The notes beneath the pieces are model-generated. The model did not search any database. It was not told the DNA's origin and saw only the letters and a program-made list of their open reading frames with translations. Source: Epiperipatus broadwayi (taxonomy: Eukaryota > Onychophora > Udeonychophora > Euonychophora > Peripatidae). Taken from it: a stretch of DNA of 64,000 nucleotides. Below are positions 38,272 to 49,671 of the stretch, piece by piece (positions within the stretch are counted from its first letter, which is position 1; every line of letters begins with the position of its first letter). Location of the stretch: NCBI GenBank assembly GCA_028023455.1, contig JAQFVV010013085.1:1-64000 (forward strand), given 5' to 3'. The translations under genes were made by a program, and so were the position numbers.

Positions 38272-38450
38272 TTCCCTTCAATCAGAATTTTGGTTGTTAT
38301 ACATAACTTGGAATTAAAGTGTGGGGCATCCATAAATTAATTAATTCAATCACTAGTTTTAAACAGTGATTGAATTAATTAATTTTTGGTTACCAGACCC
38401 ACACTTTTATTTCAAACTATATACAATAACCAAAATTGTGGATAAAGAAA
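38272..38450. mobile_element. Small fold-back element near the axis (right arm)
   Basis: Counterpart of 36312-36490, with the same stem and the GTGGGGCATCC / GACCCACAC outer pair. Because it is itself a hairpin, four complementary segments exist within 2 kb of the palindrome axis. Confidence 0.7.
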
Positions 38451-38527
38451 AGGTTTTTTTTTAGTGCATAACTCATTAAATTAAATAAAAGTATTTTATA
38501 TATTTATGTGTACATATATATATATAT

Positions 38528-38552
38528 GGGGGGGGGGGGGGGGGGGGGGGGG
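38528..38552. repeat. 25-base poly-G run replacing an expected GA tract
   Basis: Pure G for 25 bases, then AGGG. At this mirrored position the left arm has a CT repeat, so GA repeat is expected. Poly-G of this kind is typical of sequencing or consensus failure over purine dinucleotide repeats, but a real G tract cannot be excluded. Confidence 0.8.
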
Positions 38553-38722
38553 AGGGATTTAATGTGTGGAGTTATTTATATATAATTATTTAATTGGAAA
38601 GCACTTCCAAGAATGGTAGTTAATGAATATATATATATATTACTAATCCTAATATCAAATAAATAATTAATCTTATTTATCAAAAGTCAGCAAGTACAAG
38701 TCTCTCTACATTTTCAATAATT

Positions 38723-38974
38723 CCCAACACCCCCCCACCCCACCACAAAAACAAAAAAAAAAAAATAGTAAAAATATTTTTTTTTTATATTATTTTAAAG
38801 TAGGAAAAAAGAAAAGGGGGGGAGGCTAAGAAAGAGCAGAGCCCACCCCCAAACCCCAAACTCCTCACAGAAAAAACCAAAAAAAAAACTGGGGAGGGGG
38901 AGAAGGCCAAAAAAAGAATATCACAACCTCCACCATTATCGTGCAAAAAAGCCATAGAAGTTTTTCTTTTTATT
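38723..38974. other. 252-bp homopolymer-rich block absent from the left arm
   Basis: Before it the right arm matches the left up to TTTTCAATAATT, and after it the match resumes at GTTAACAC. The block is made of C runs (ACACCCCCCCACCCCACCAC), A runs, a T run and G-rich pieces (AAAAGGGGGGGAGGCTAAG). Its composition is unlike anything else nearby. It may be unreliable consensus sequence. Confidence 0.75.
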
Positions 38975-39297
38975 GTTAACACTATTCATTTTCCATGTTT
39001 CTTTTTTTTTATAACTGCTCTTAAGATGAAAACACATGTAATCTATTAGAAATATTTATAATAAAGACCATCAGCATTGGCTTAAAAATGTAAAAATAAG
39101 ATTCTAAAATTCTCACATAATGTCTTTGTCAGAAGTGAATCTACAGTCATATTTTCCTGATTTGTAAGTAGAGTATTAGCATACTCTTAATCTATCATAA
39201 TTTTTGCAAACTCTGTTCAATCATAGAACTCACATCATTGCTATTAGCTAGAAAATAATTAATTTTAATTTTTTGGTTATACATATTATTTTTTATC

Positions 39298-39518
39298 ATG
39301 GTAGCCCCTCTGAGAAAACCCCCAACAACAACCCCATCGTTGGGGGGAGGGGGGGGGAGTTTTTTTCAAGAAACAGTTATAAAAATTTCTTTCTCTCAGC
39401 AATCATCTCAAAGAAAGGTGAACAAATAACTAAAACATTTTTTTTTTTTTTGCGCAAGTAAAAAAAAAGGGGGGAGGCTGGGGAAATATGTCTCAATTTT
39501 TAACTAATTTTATTGACT
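39298..39518. other. ~220-bp G/A/T-homopolymer block absent from the left arm
   Basis: It interrupts the palindromic match after ATTATTTTTTATC; the match resumes at TAATATAATAATGCTTAC. It contains TTGGGGGGAGGGGGGGGAG, a 12-base T run and AAAAAAGGGGGGAGGCTGGG. The last piece shares AAGGGGGGAGGCT with the block at 38723-38974. The 62-residue plus-strand open frame over it is spurious. Confidence 0.75.
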
Positions 39519-39624
39519 AATATAATAATGCTTACAATATTAGAAAATATATATTTACATTACTTCTGCTTAATATTATCTCCTATAGCTAACGATGAAA
39601 TTTTAATCAATATAAAACATTGAA

Positions 39625-39690
39625 GGATTTTGTGGCATAGTAGCTAATGCATTTTTTTTAGCATTCCTTTGATCTGGAGTTCAAATCCCC
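39625..39690 (+). mobile_element. tRNA-like SINE head, family C
   Basis: GTGGCATAGTAGCTAATGCA followed by TCTGGAGTTCAAATCCCC looks like a pol III A box and B box, ending in an A run. The mirrored left-arm sequence (about 35500-35575) shares parts such as AGATCAAAGGAATGCT but has lost both boxes, another example of the right arm being the better-preserved copy. Confidence 0.45.
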
Positions 39691-39974
39691 AAAAAAAAAC
39701 AACACAACCACATTGAAATATTTTTCAGTTTTCAGTCAGAGTTAGATTTATTATTTTAGACAGATCTTCCATAGGCTATAGCAAACCACTGAAATAAATG
39801 AATATCTAACTATTCTTAGTTGGAGGGTAGAACAAAGATAAAATAATAAAACACAAAACCCTCACCACTTATTAGTTCTTAAGCCTGGATTAGCTTTTAT
39901 CTAGGTACCTATAAGCACAACAGTTATTTTCCCCTTTATCTGCTGCAATCTATCTCTCTGTAATATAATTCATT

Positions 39975-40215
39975 AAGACAGATTACATATATTGGAATTG
40001 GGCTGGACATACTGCTAGAGGAGTGACAATAGATGGAGAGTTGAAATCTTAGACTGGATTACAAGGATTGTAAAAAACCTAGAAAAAGACCACATGTGAG
40101 AGAGATAGATGAAATAAGGAAGTGTGTAGGGATGATAAGAAGAGAGGCTGGAGACCAGAGAAGTTGAATTGAATCTGGAGAGGCATTCATCCTGCAGTGA
40201 ATTGATAAGGGTTCA
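39975..40215 (+). mobile_element. Degenerate LINE tail (right arm, copy b)
   Basis: The plus strand reads W-N-W-A-G-H-T-A-R-G, then K-P-R-K-R-P-H-V-R-E-I-D-E-I-R-K after a frame change. This is the typical C-terminal pattern of non-LTR reverse transcriptases. Stops and frameshifts make it inactive. Confidence 0.6.
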
Positions 40216-40479
40216 AAATGATAGCAATATATTTTGAAAGATTTAGGCATTTATTATTCTTGTTTCTCTAATTACTTAATAAATAATAATTTATGGCTTA
40301 TATATTTATTTTTAAACTCATTTCTTTATTCTAAATTATCAGTATAATACAGAATATGGTATTTATCAGAAGAGAAATACAGAGACTTCAGAAGTATTAA
40401 TATATTGTATGTTAGAAGTAGCAAAATGGGATTGAAATTAAAATACTTGAGTGAAGAAACAAATGGGTATACTGACATC

Positions 40480-40710
40480 ATTGAAAAAATTATGAGACTA
40501 AATTGGAATGGAAATATTGCTAGAAGAGGTGATAATAGATGAATGATTGATTTCTTAAACTGGATCCCAAGAGACAGTAAAAAACCTAGAAAGAGACCAC
40601 CCATAAGTTAGATATCTGATGTGAAGAAGAGACTTTATGATTTGGAGAAACCAGATTAAATTTGGAGAGATCTTCACCTGCAATATACAACAATGACTGA
40701 CAATGATGAT
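40480..40710 (+). mobile_element. Degenerate LINE tail (right arm, copy a)
   Basis: The plus strand reads N-W-N-G-N-I-A-R-R-G-D-N-R, then a stop, then a K-P-R-K-R-P-P-like stretch. It ends near a GATGATGATG run at 40700, a common LINE 3' tail. Confidence 0.55.
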
Positions 40711-40909
40711 GATAAAAATTATTAATAATAAACAACCACTTAAAAATGAGTATGACTATTCTACCCCCACTCCCAACGCGGGAATAAATAGATAAGTAAA
40801 GAGAAACTACTCTAGAAATGAGTTTTGCGAGGACTATACAAAATAAAAATACATTAAAGATGAATATTTGTCTATTTGTAATGATGTATATTATACATTA
40901 ATATGTTGA

Positions 40910-41325
40910 CTATTTCCATCATCTATCAAAATGTTAATCATAGAAAATTTTAAACTTTATTTAAACTTTTCCGAATACAAACAACTTGTTAGTAATAACA
41001 CACAAATAGTCAATACAGATTAGTAATTACACAATTTCGATATATTATTCTCCACTCTTCTTCATGTGTTGTGCCTATATGCACTGACAATATTCGCTTA
41101 AAGTTGAACTCGCATCTTTAAAATTCGATATTCAAGAATCTAAAGGTGCGAGTTCAACTTCTAAGCGATATTGTCACCGTCATATACAAACAATAAAATA
41201 GAGAATATACTACTCGACACGTTGTGTAATTAACCTATTGTCTATTTGTGAGTTATTATAACAAGTTGTTTGTATTTGAAGTTTAAATAAAGTTTAAAAT
41301 TTTCTATACATCAAAATTCCTCATA
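40910..41325. mobile_element. Fold-back element with a strong central hairpin (right arm)
   Basis: Counterpart of 33790-34235. The hairpin core at about 41085-41185 keeps GTTGAACTCGCATCTTTA and its mirror, with a few single-base deletions, and the outer AACAACTTGTTAGTAATAAC pair is kept. Confidence 0.65.
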
Positions 41326-42889
41326 AATATAAATACAAATATCATCTATATAAATGGTTTGCCTCAAACTATTATTTCCGAAATACGTTCCCACTTTGTA
41401 AAACACAAATGCGTTCACATATAAAACGTGCTAATCTAGAAAAAATTTTTTCCCTGGAATATTTCAACTCCATGTGGAATTGTGCCACTTCAATGTATTC
41501 TATTCCCCTCCATATCTTCCCAAAAGAAACCAATTGACAACACACTTCTTTAGAATGTCTTTGATATAATCTTTACAGTGATTTGGTAATTCAGAGGAGA
41601 TAGTTTATATAATTTACTTTTTGATTTATACTTTAACAAATTAAAAATTATTATAATAAATCTAAAAACGTATTGCAAGGTCATATGACCAAGCATTCAT
41701 CTTACTGGCTATAGTACAGTCTATTATTGTAAAATTGCACTTTGGGTTAGATTGCACGCATAAAACAAATGGACGGTAACAGACTTCCTAAATATATTTT
41801 ACGCTGAACTTGGGCACAGTTTTGTGAAAGGTATACCCGGTTTTCGTTATAAAAATATTTCAATGAAACTCTAAAGAAATATATTTTTGATTGGTTTCAT
41901 TGGGAAGGTAAGGTTGAGGCTAGAATGAGTAACAATTAGACAAAGTGTTGATGTATTTCGGAAATAATAGTTTGCTGCAAAACTCATCTTTAATATATTT
42001 ATATTTTGTTTTGTTTATTTATCTATCTATTTTTTTTTGAGTTCATATTGCCATACTCATAAGGCTAATGAAAAGTAACTTTAAAATTACAATTTTTATT
42101 TCCGTGCTAAGAGTTTTTTCTTTAAGGACCTCCGTGGGTAATTTAAAATATCTCTATTAGATTTTGTTATAATTTAAACTTTACTAGTTACGGAAAATTT
42201 AAGGACAAGCTAGAACGTCATTCATATGAAATCGACGGCACGTAATAATAAAATAACTAATTATAATTTTTGTAAACAAGTAATTAAAGGCAACATTAAT
42301 TTTTATATTCTGTTTTTTAAAAATTAATTTAATAAATCGATAAAATTAGAAAATTCTTTTGTAATATGGTACATATATTTCCCACGCTGAGTTACAAAAA
42401 TAAGGATATCGAACTTCAAGATAGATTATCAGTACTATTTATCAATTTATGTTCGCAGTCAAATTTTATCTCAGCTTGTCGTCTTTCAGTTTTTATCAGA
42501 TAACTGTACTTTTAAATCTTCTATGCAATTTGTACAAGATTCTTATTGTTAAAATTAAATTGATGGGGTCACTAAACTCTTTCTTAAAACATCTATAAAG
42601 TAGAGACATCTTGCGGAAGTTCTTAGAAGATATTTTACACCTTGATACTTGATGTATATATTTAATCAATTATTATAATGTCTTCTAGGTCGGAGAAGCA
42701 AAAACAAAATAGTGATTGATTAAAAAAAGAAGTTAATATTCAATATAACAATAAAAAAAGAAAGAAGAAATGAAGCAAATTACACGATGTCTTTTAATTG
42801 ACTAAAAAATAATTATTAAATTCATCAATAGATGTCGTAATTTAATTTACTATTTAAAATGATAACATGAAAACACGTTAACTGGAATT

Positions 42890-42962
42890 GGGGATGTAGC
42901 TCACATGGTAGAGCGCTCGCTTAGCATGCGAGAGGTACGGGGATCGATACCCCGCATCTCCA
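42890..42962 (+). tRNA. trnA-AGC: tRNA-Ala (anticodon AGC)
   Basis: The 73-nt gene folds into a full cloverleaf. The acceptor arm pairs GGGGATG with CATCTCC (one G-T pair) and has discriminator A. The anticodon stem is CTCGC/GCGAG around loop TTAGCAT, giving anticodon AGC at 42923-42925. The T stem is CGGGG/CCCCG. There is no intron and no encoded CCA, as expected for a eukaryotic nuclear gene read by RNA polymerase III. The A box is normal. The B box reads GGATCGATACC, so the usual T at T-loop position 54 is A; the left-arm copy shares this change. A run of five T at about 42983 could terminate transcription. The T54 change may mean this is a weakly used gene or a tRNA-like locus. Confidence 0.9.
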
Positions 42963-43596
42963 ACAGTAGTCACATGTTTAACGTTTGCTTTTTGTAGTAT
43001 TAATACTACATTATTACTGTTTTGTTTGTTTGAAAAATATACGATTTAAAATACTTATAAAAAATCGATTCTTTCTAATTTTTGTCGAGTCACATGATAT
43101 TTTTTCTAAAGTAAGCAACATTTTTTTATTTTATCAAATACAACCAATTTTATGAACAATTTCAATTCCTATTCTTTCAGGTGAAAGTTACTGAATGTCA
43201 AAGGACTTCCATAAATATAAAATAATTCTACCAAATTATAATCATATTATTTGGTATCTTTAGTGGATGTTAGCTTGAGCTGGCTGCAGGAAACTAAAAG
43301 TTCTAAGCTTAGATCTTTCCACAGACAACTTGTGTTGTCATGTATATAAAACAAACTTTAAATATCCAACTGCAGAGAAAAGCATCACCAACCATCCCTC
43401 ATAGAGGCAGAATTCGTTAAGTTCACCAAAATTGGATGGTTAACCAGATTGGCTCTGAAGAGGCTACCTGAAAAACAAAATCTTAAGCCTACTGAAAAAT
43501 GTTCAAATTTATACATCCTGAATTTAAATTCAGGTTTAAACAATGTGAAATCTTATTGCAATACATATATAGACATTTATACTTTAAACAGAAAGT

Positions 43597-43858
43597 AATC
43601 AACCCTTTACACATGCACCATACAGCTATATTAAATCAACATTGTTTTTGTTGAATGTGAGAAAACTTTTGATCCCATAGAGATTTTGAATATATAAGAA
43701 TGGCTGTCTTAATTTTATACCTAAATTTTCTTATATAGGTCAATCTTAAGTATCATGAAGATAGTATATTATTTCCTTTACTTCATTCTTTTTTAGATTC
43801 AACAAAAACAATGTTGATTTAATGTAGCAGTACAGCATGTACACAGGGTTGATTACCT
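43597..43858. mobile_element. Short MITE with ~55-bp inverted ends (right arm)
   Basis: ATCAACCCTTTACACATGCA is mirrored by GTACACAGGGTTGATTACC. TATTAAATCAACATTGTTTT is mirrored by AACAATGTTGATTTAATGTA. The interior is about 150 bp and has no ORF. Confidence 0.65.
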
Positions 43859-44262
43859 TATGTTTTTTAAATTGCAGTTAGAAGCTGTTCTAGCAAATCT
43901 CTTAGTCAAACGTATTTATACTTGTATCTTTTTTAATTCTGTTTTAATTCTATAATTCTCAGCTGAGTGGTATCATAGACTCTTTTACAACACTGCCATT
44001 GCTTTTGGCTTTTTTCATATTCTTTCAGCTATTTATGGCAATATTTTGCTGACTATGCATGCATTCATATGATGATGAAAATTGGATTTAAAATAAATAT
44101 TGATTTATTTAATACAAAAAATTCTGAAGATATCAGTATTCAATAGAGAAAGTATTATAGACAAGCTGGCAATATCCTGATTAGTCGATTCTTTGATCTT
44201 AGGCTTTGAGAGCAGTTGCAAGATTACTTGTAAATTTTTATTGTTGTTAGTAGTGAGTAAAA

Positions 44263-45268
44263 AAATTGGTACTTTCTGATTTCCCCCATGCCACTAATTG
44301 AGGGCACTTATTTCCAATAGTCAGAGATAATTATACAGTGGCAGGGAGTAATATTTAATGATAGTCAAAGTAAAAAAGACCAAACAACAATTTTGTATTC
44401 TAACATTTAATTAAAGTAAAAAACAAAAACTTAAGTACTAACTAATATACTGAAATAAATAATAATTGGTATTTAATCAAAGAATAAAAACAAAACAAAA
44501 TGAAATACGTAATTACTAACAAATTGGTAATATGTAGCATAATCGGGAATATTTAAATGAATGTGAAAGTAAAAAAGAAGAAAACAATTTTGTATTCTAA
44601 TGTTTAATTAAAGTAAAAAAAACAACAAAACAAAATGAAAGTAATAAAACAATAATTACACTTTGCTATGGCTGAATCAATAAACTTTCTTTGCACACTT
44701 CTTTTAGATAACTGTTTCAAGAAACTATAGTATCTTCGCTACAAATCCAATTCATGTTTAATAGAATTAATTGTCATGGTATCTCTACTCCAATAATAAA
44801 TAAATTGGACAGTTGTTAGAAACGTTATTTTAGAGCCTTCAAACCATGTGTCTTTATATAGCACTACACGGCATTGGAAGACTTTTAAATTACATTGCCA
44901 TTCCAGGGTTCAGGCAAAGTACAATTTCATATTGTAGCCTTTCGCACAGAGTTTTTGAGAGAGCAGGATATGATTTCTTTGGAAAAAATTCACTACTTCA
45001 CATTCTGTGACCAGTAAGTCACATATTCTCATCATCTTGAGCATAAAAAGACAATCAATGCAGTTTTGGATTTTAGTAAGCAAGTAATCACATATTTGTG
45101 AAATGCATTCTGATTCGCTGCCACTGCGTATCATTGTCATATTTTTATACAATAAATTTAAAAATTCACAAGTCACAACTATGTGGTTTATTTAAACTCA
45201 TTATCTCTGACTATAGGAAATAAGTGCCCCCAAGTGGTGGCATGGGGCAAAATCAGAATGTACCAAAA
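44263..45268. mobile_element. ~1-kb element with ~65-bp terminal inverted repeats (right arm)
   Basis: It starts TTGGTACTTTCTGATTTCCC and ends with GGGGCAAAATCAGAATGTACC. Both ends carry the GCACTTATTTCC and AGTCAGAGATAAT motifs. Inside, a ~60-bp A-rich unit (CAATTTTGTATTCTAA...) is repeated near 44390 and 44585. An 88-residue minus-strand open frame at 44910-45176 could be a decayed transposon-protein fragment, but no family is recognised, and the left-arm copy does not keep it open. Confidence 0.6.
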
Positions 45269-45724
45269 ATGTGTATTTTTCTTAGTTTATTTAAATATTT
45301 ATTGTTATTTTAACAAAATATTTTTATAGTAACTATTAAAATAGAAATAATTTCATGATATCCTTAGATTTTATTTGAATATATTTTATTTTTAAAAATA
45401 CAAGTTAAGAAATTAGTAAAAACCATAAAAATGAAAATATAAAACACAGTATATAGAATTTTTGTGATATTTTAATAATTAGAAAAACAATTTTAAATTT
45501 TAGAATAAAATTTTATACTTTATTGATGGCTTAAAAATAATTTTGGGTTATAGAAGTAAAATGTAATTAACAAAGATTTTGTTAATTAATTAATTAATTA
45601 ATTTATTTATTTTACTGATGTTGCAGTAATCAATCATCCATTAAGAAAAGAGTTGTTCTCATTACATAATTCACTTTATTATTATTGTCATCATCATCAT
45701 CATTATTATGATTATTATTATTAT

Positions 45725-45905
45725 TTATGCACTTTATCACTATTTCACAATGCTTTAATTACCACCCTCTTTTTGACAGTTTCGATTGCCCCATCATTCT
45801 TCTTCAGAACTTTCATTTATATTTCCAAATCTCTGCTAGGGCAATCAAAACTGTCAAAAAAAGGGTGGTAGTTAAAACATTGTGAAAAAATGATAAAGTG
45901 TATAA
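45725..45905. mobile_element. Fold-back MITE (right arm)
   Basis: Counterpart of 29090-29280, with cleaner pairing: CCACCCTCTTTTTGACAGTT is mirrored by AACTGTCAAAAAAAGGGTGG. Confidence 0.6.
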
Positions 45906-45952
45906 ATGATTTAATGTGATATTACATACACTTGGCAATACAATAAGAAAGA

Positions 45953-45974
45953 GTAGTAGTAGTTGTTGTTGTTG

Positions 45975-46020
<46 letters not shown>
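45953..46020. repeat. (AGT)n-(TTG)n-(TTA)n microsatellite (right arm)
   Basis: Mirror of 28977-29042 with a similar length and order of units. Confidence 0.85.
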
Positions 46021-46022
<2 letters not shown>

Positions 46023-46550
46023 TTAAAAAGTTCAAATATAATTTTTTAGAAAGTTTTTCACTTGTAAACTTACATCTCTAATAAATCAAATATAACTTAT
46101 TGATTCATAATATAGATAAAAGTTTTAATTCTTCAAATAAAATCTTAAATCAAAACTCAAATTGTCATTAGGGGATGATGCAAAAAAATGTCGAAATATG
46201 TGTTAAAATATCATGTTTCCTAAATTTGAATTCCACAGAAGAATGTAACTGGAGAGTTTATTGACCACTCAGTCTCAAGCCAACTTTGAAATAGATCACT
46301 TACTAGCCTTATCATTGTATGACTTTATATATAATCAATGGTCTAATGAATCTTTCTAGAAGAACAACATGGGAAATAAAACATGGACCTTTGATACCTA
46401 TAGTTCACCTGAAAAGCAAAGATTGTGAATGAAATATATGCATAGTAAAAAGATGGTCTGACTTTGTGCTCTGATGGATGGTTGTCATATGAGTAGACTT
46501 GGGTAAAAAGAGAACATGGAATGAAATCAAAAAATTTAAATATTCTATAG

Positions 46551-48489
46551 TGTAATGGATGTTTAAGACACCATTACAAAAATTATACTTTTATAGGGGT
46601 AAATAAAATAAAATAAATTTTTATTTAAGATTTCATTTGTAAAACTTGATTAAAAGTTTTTTTTAATGCTTGTACTAATATATATGTATGTGCATGGGAA
46701 TTATATTTTAATACCACATTTATATTTGGTTTTTAATTTTGATTTAAAATAAAAAGAAAACTAAGATTACTTTTTTGTTAAATTTATGTAAAAGTAAAGT
46801 GTACAAATAGATTGCTTTACAGATTTGGGATTTATATTGATAAGAATAATTAAAAAAGAAAGAAAACAAAAAGAAAAGAATTTTTCATTAGTTGGTTCCT
46901 AGATCTGTAAAGGGCAATTTATTTCGTTAATTAGATAACTATTGTTATTTAGATAGAGAATTTTTAAATTTTAATTAAAAAGAAAAAGTTTGGTAATTGG
47001 TTTAAGAGATATGATTCAGATATAACAGGCTGAATCAGGCCATTGGATTATCTTTGACTAGCTTTCAATACTTGCATCAGCTAGTATACTTGCACCAGTG
47101 CAAAGAGACAGACACCAACTCTGACAGGAGAATTGCACGATTCCTGCCAAAATACTTGGAAAGAATGATTCCTGCATATTCTGAAAGCTGATCCAGTAAT
47201 TATTCTACCTAGAATGAACATTAAACCTACAGCAAGAATATTTTCTTTACCATGATGTGCTAAGCTTCTCTCCAGGACAGGTTCGGACATCCTGTGTCTC
47301 CATTAACTGCCTACAATGCCATAAGAACCGGCTCCAAAGAAACCACTAACCACCTCGCCCAAGCCTACCACCAGTGAATCCAGAGCAACAGACTAACCTA
47401 AGAAGTCTAGTGCACTAGCATTGAAATAAATTATTAAGGTACCTTACATTTTTGCGACTTAAATAATGTTGTCTTATATGTGTTTCCTTTTTTTAAAAAA
47501 TATAAATGTTTTTCAAGTTGTATCTTATGTAATTCGATTTCTGTGTACTTGATTTTTTTCTTTCTTTTTTTAACGAGTGCTAGTTTCAAACCTATTACTG
47601 TCCGTCCTATTTAAGTCTTAGTAAGTAAGATAGTAGTTTATTTTAATCTCACATTCCTTTTATTATAGAACACAGTCTGGATATTACAGACTATTTTAAT
47701 TGATTTCTGGCTCGTGACCCATTTTGTTATTAGTTCTACTTATGTCGTGAAACTCTAATTATTTATAATAGACGATTATGAAATATAATCGTTTTTAGTT
47801 TTATTTCTTCAAGCTTCCAATTCACTTATTAGTGGCACGTACGATCATTTTAACCCTCTCAATAGGTAGATCATGAGTTCCTAGCCTGTCTCACTCAGAG
47901 GGAGGTCAATCGATTGAAAGTAATAACTTTCAACACTCTTTTATTATTATTAATGTTTTGGAAGCTACCTTCACATTTTTTCGGTTTCGACATAAGTTTA
48001 CATAAATCTCAAATACGGAGATTCAGCCTTTTTCTAACTATGGGTTATAAGCAGGAAGCTAACCTCCCTTTCTTACGTGAGATCACGGAATACTTACTAA
48101 TACTTCTGTTACTATTAGTATTTTGCACTCTTTCACGCACAGGAAATCGCTTTCAAAGCCGTATAAATATTTTAGTTTAATCATGACGAATGTACGTGTA
48201 GTACATATTTTAAATGTGCTTTAAAGATTATTATTTAGATTTATGTTTATTTAATCATACTCGTAATAAAATTATTTATTTATTCATTTACTTAGTTGAT
48301 TTTGTTTTCTGTTGCTACCTTTCCAACTCACTGAACAAAACATAGATCTCATTTACTTGATTGAGCTAGTCCGGTGCATTCGATTCGCATATCCTGTAAC
48401 CCCTTAAAAATAAATGTCTAGTTCCAAATTTCGGACTAGTGGCGCCCTGGCAGTCAGTATATGCGAGTCTAAAGCTTTTGTCCGGTATA
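46551..48489 (+). repeat. 5' LTR (right arm)
   Basis: About 1939 bp, matching 50257-52177 over its whole length. It begins TGTAATGG and ends CCGGTATA, rather than the common TG...CA. Short reading frames inside it (for example on the minus strand near 47081-47290 and the plus strand near 47914-48180) recur in the other LTR with indels and look non-coding. Compared with the 3' LTR it differs in a patch near 47130-47180 and has an extra ~40 bp near 48030-48080. Confidence 0.8.
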
Positions 48490-48504
48490 TAGGATAGTAA
48501 TTTT

Positions 48505-48523
48505 TGGTGCAACCAAACGTGGG
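48505..48523 (+). promoter_or_regulatory. Candidate primer-binding site of the LTR element
   Basis: Starting 15 bases after the 5' LTR, the sequence reads TGGTGCAACCAAACGTGGG. The first bases resemble the 3'-terminal complement of a tRNA (TGG...), and the ACGTGGG core resembles tRNA-Lys-type primer sites of LTR elements. The match is imperfect, and the 15-base gap from the LTR is longer than usual. Confidence 0.45.
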
Positions 48524-48894
48524 AGCCGATATTAAAAAACTTTACATGAGATGTTTTGTTCGGGTGATTGGGAAAAATAAACAGAAACGGTAGGCGAAAA
48601 TAGGTGAAATAAAGTTAGTGGTAGAATAGAAGTTGATGGAAAGATGCAGGTAGTTTCGGATCTGTCTGTATTTAATGTTTTGATATTCAAAAAGAGTTTA
48701 TTAATTAGTTCGTCGTTCGTAAAGTTTTTTTAAAAAAAAAAGAGTTTAAGTTTGCTTTGTAAAAATAAAATAAAGTTAGCTGTTGAAGATTAAATAATAA
48801 AAAAAAAACGTTAATAAACAGATTTAAAAGAAAAGTTCAGTTGGTAATTTGGAATAAAAAAATTAGATTTAACGGAGCTAAGTTTATTTTGAAA

Positions 48895-49671
48895 ATGGAA
48901 GCTAAAGAAGAAAGCGACAGAGAGGTAGGTTGGGAAGAGAGCCCAGTTTCATTTAAATACCCCCAGATAGTAGAAAAAGAAGAGAGCGAGACACAGACGA
49001 TGATGAAGATGATGATAGAGTTGATAATAGAAATGAAACGAACTCAGCAAGCCAAGATGAAAGAAATACGACAGGAGTTGCTGGAAATGAAACAAAATAT
49101 AACAAAACAAAATATAGAAATAAAACGGAGTCAACAAACAATACTGGAGAAGCTGAGAGCAGAAATGAAAGGAATGAGACAGGAAATATTGAAGAAAGTC
49201 GACAAAAATCAGGCAGCTATAGAAGTCATAGAGAAATATAGGAATAAGGAGGTTCAGGAAGTTGAAATAGTAAAGGAAGAGATGAAAGAAGTAAAAGATG
49301 AATTAGAACAGGATAGTGTTAGAACAGACAAGGTAGAAATAGAGATAGAAGTTGGTAGAGATTGGGTGCAGATAGGTGGTGAGATAGAAAATGCAGATCA
49401 AAAGACAGAGAATAACGTAAAAGAGTTTCTGCAAGAAACTAAAAATAAATTGGTTAAAATAACTAGTGATTGTGAATACGAATTTAAAAAAAAGAGAGTG
49501 AAGAAAAAAGTTAAGGAGTATGATTTTAAGGCAGAGATAAAAGCTATCTATAGAGCAATTTTATTTGAAAAGACTATAGAAGAGGGATTCGTTCCATTTG
49601 TTATTAACGAAGCGGTCTGTACTAAAATGGGACACATTGAACAAATATATTTTGCTTGGCTAAAGTTGTAA
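48895..49671 (+). CDS. Coiled-coil, Gag-like protein of the LTR element (258 aa)
   Basis: The only reading frame of size in the internal region. The first ATG of the frame is at 48895 (MEAKEESD...); the open frame extends upstream to 48841 without an ATG. The protein is rich in Lys and Glu. Residues about 30-110 form a long amphipathic heptad-like stretch (MKMMIELIIEMKRTQQAK onwards), followed by more charged helices to about 180. A basic patch (KKKRVKKKVK) lies near 206-215. The C-terminus has a short globular-looking segment with FVPFVINEAVCTKMGHIEQ. No zinc knuckle, protease or polymerase motif is seen. Its place between LTRs suggests a Gag-like structural or RNA-binding role. That is inference from position, and the family is not recognised. 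Confidence 0.6.
   Translation: MEAKEESDREVGWEESPVSFKYPQIVEKEESETQTMMKMMIELIIEMKRTQQAKMKEIRQELLEMKQNITKQNIEIKRSQQTILEKLRAEMKGMRQEILKKVDKNQAAIEVIEKYRNKEVQEVEIVKEEMKEVKDELEQDSVRTDKVEIEIEVGRDWVQIGGEIENADQKTENNVKEFLQETKNKLVKITSDCEYEFKKKRVKKKVKEYDFKAEIKAIYRAILFEKTIEEGFVPFVINEAVCTKMGHIEQIYFAWLKL

Noticed and set aside
38785-39461. Open frames at 38785-38982 and 39273-39461
   Set aside because: They cover homopolymer-rich blocks absent from the left arm that are probably unreliable sequence.
48895-49671. A host cytoskeletal coiled-coil gene
   Set aside because: It sits exactly between two LTRs with a primer-site-like sequence upstream, so a retroelement protein is the simpler reading.
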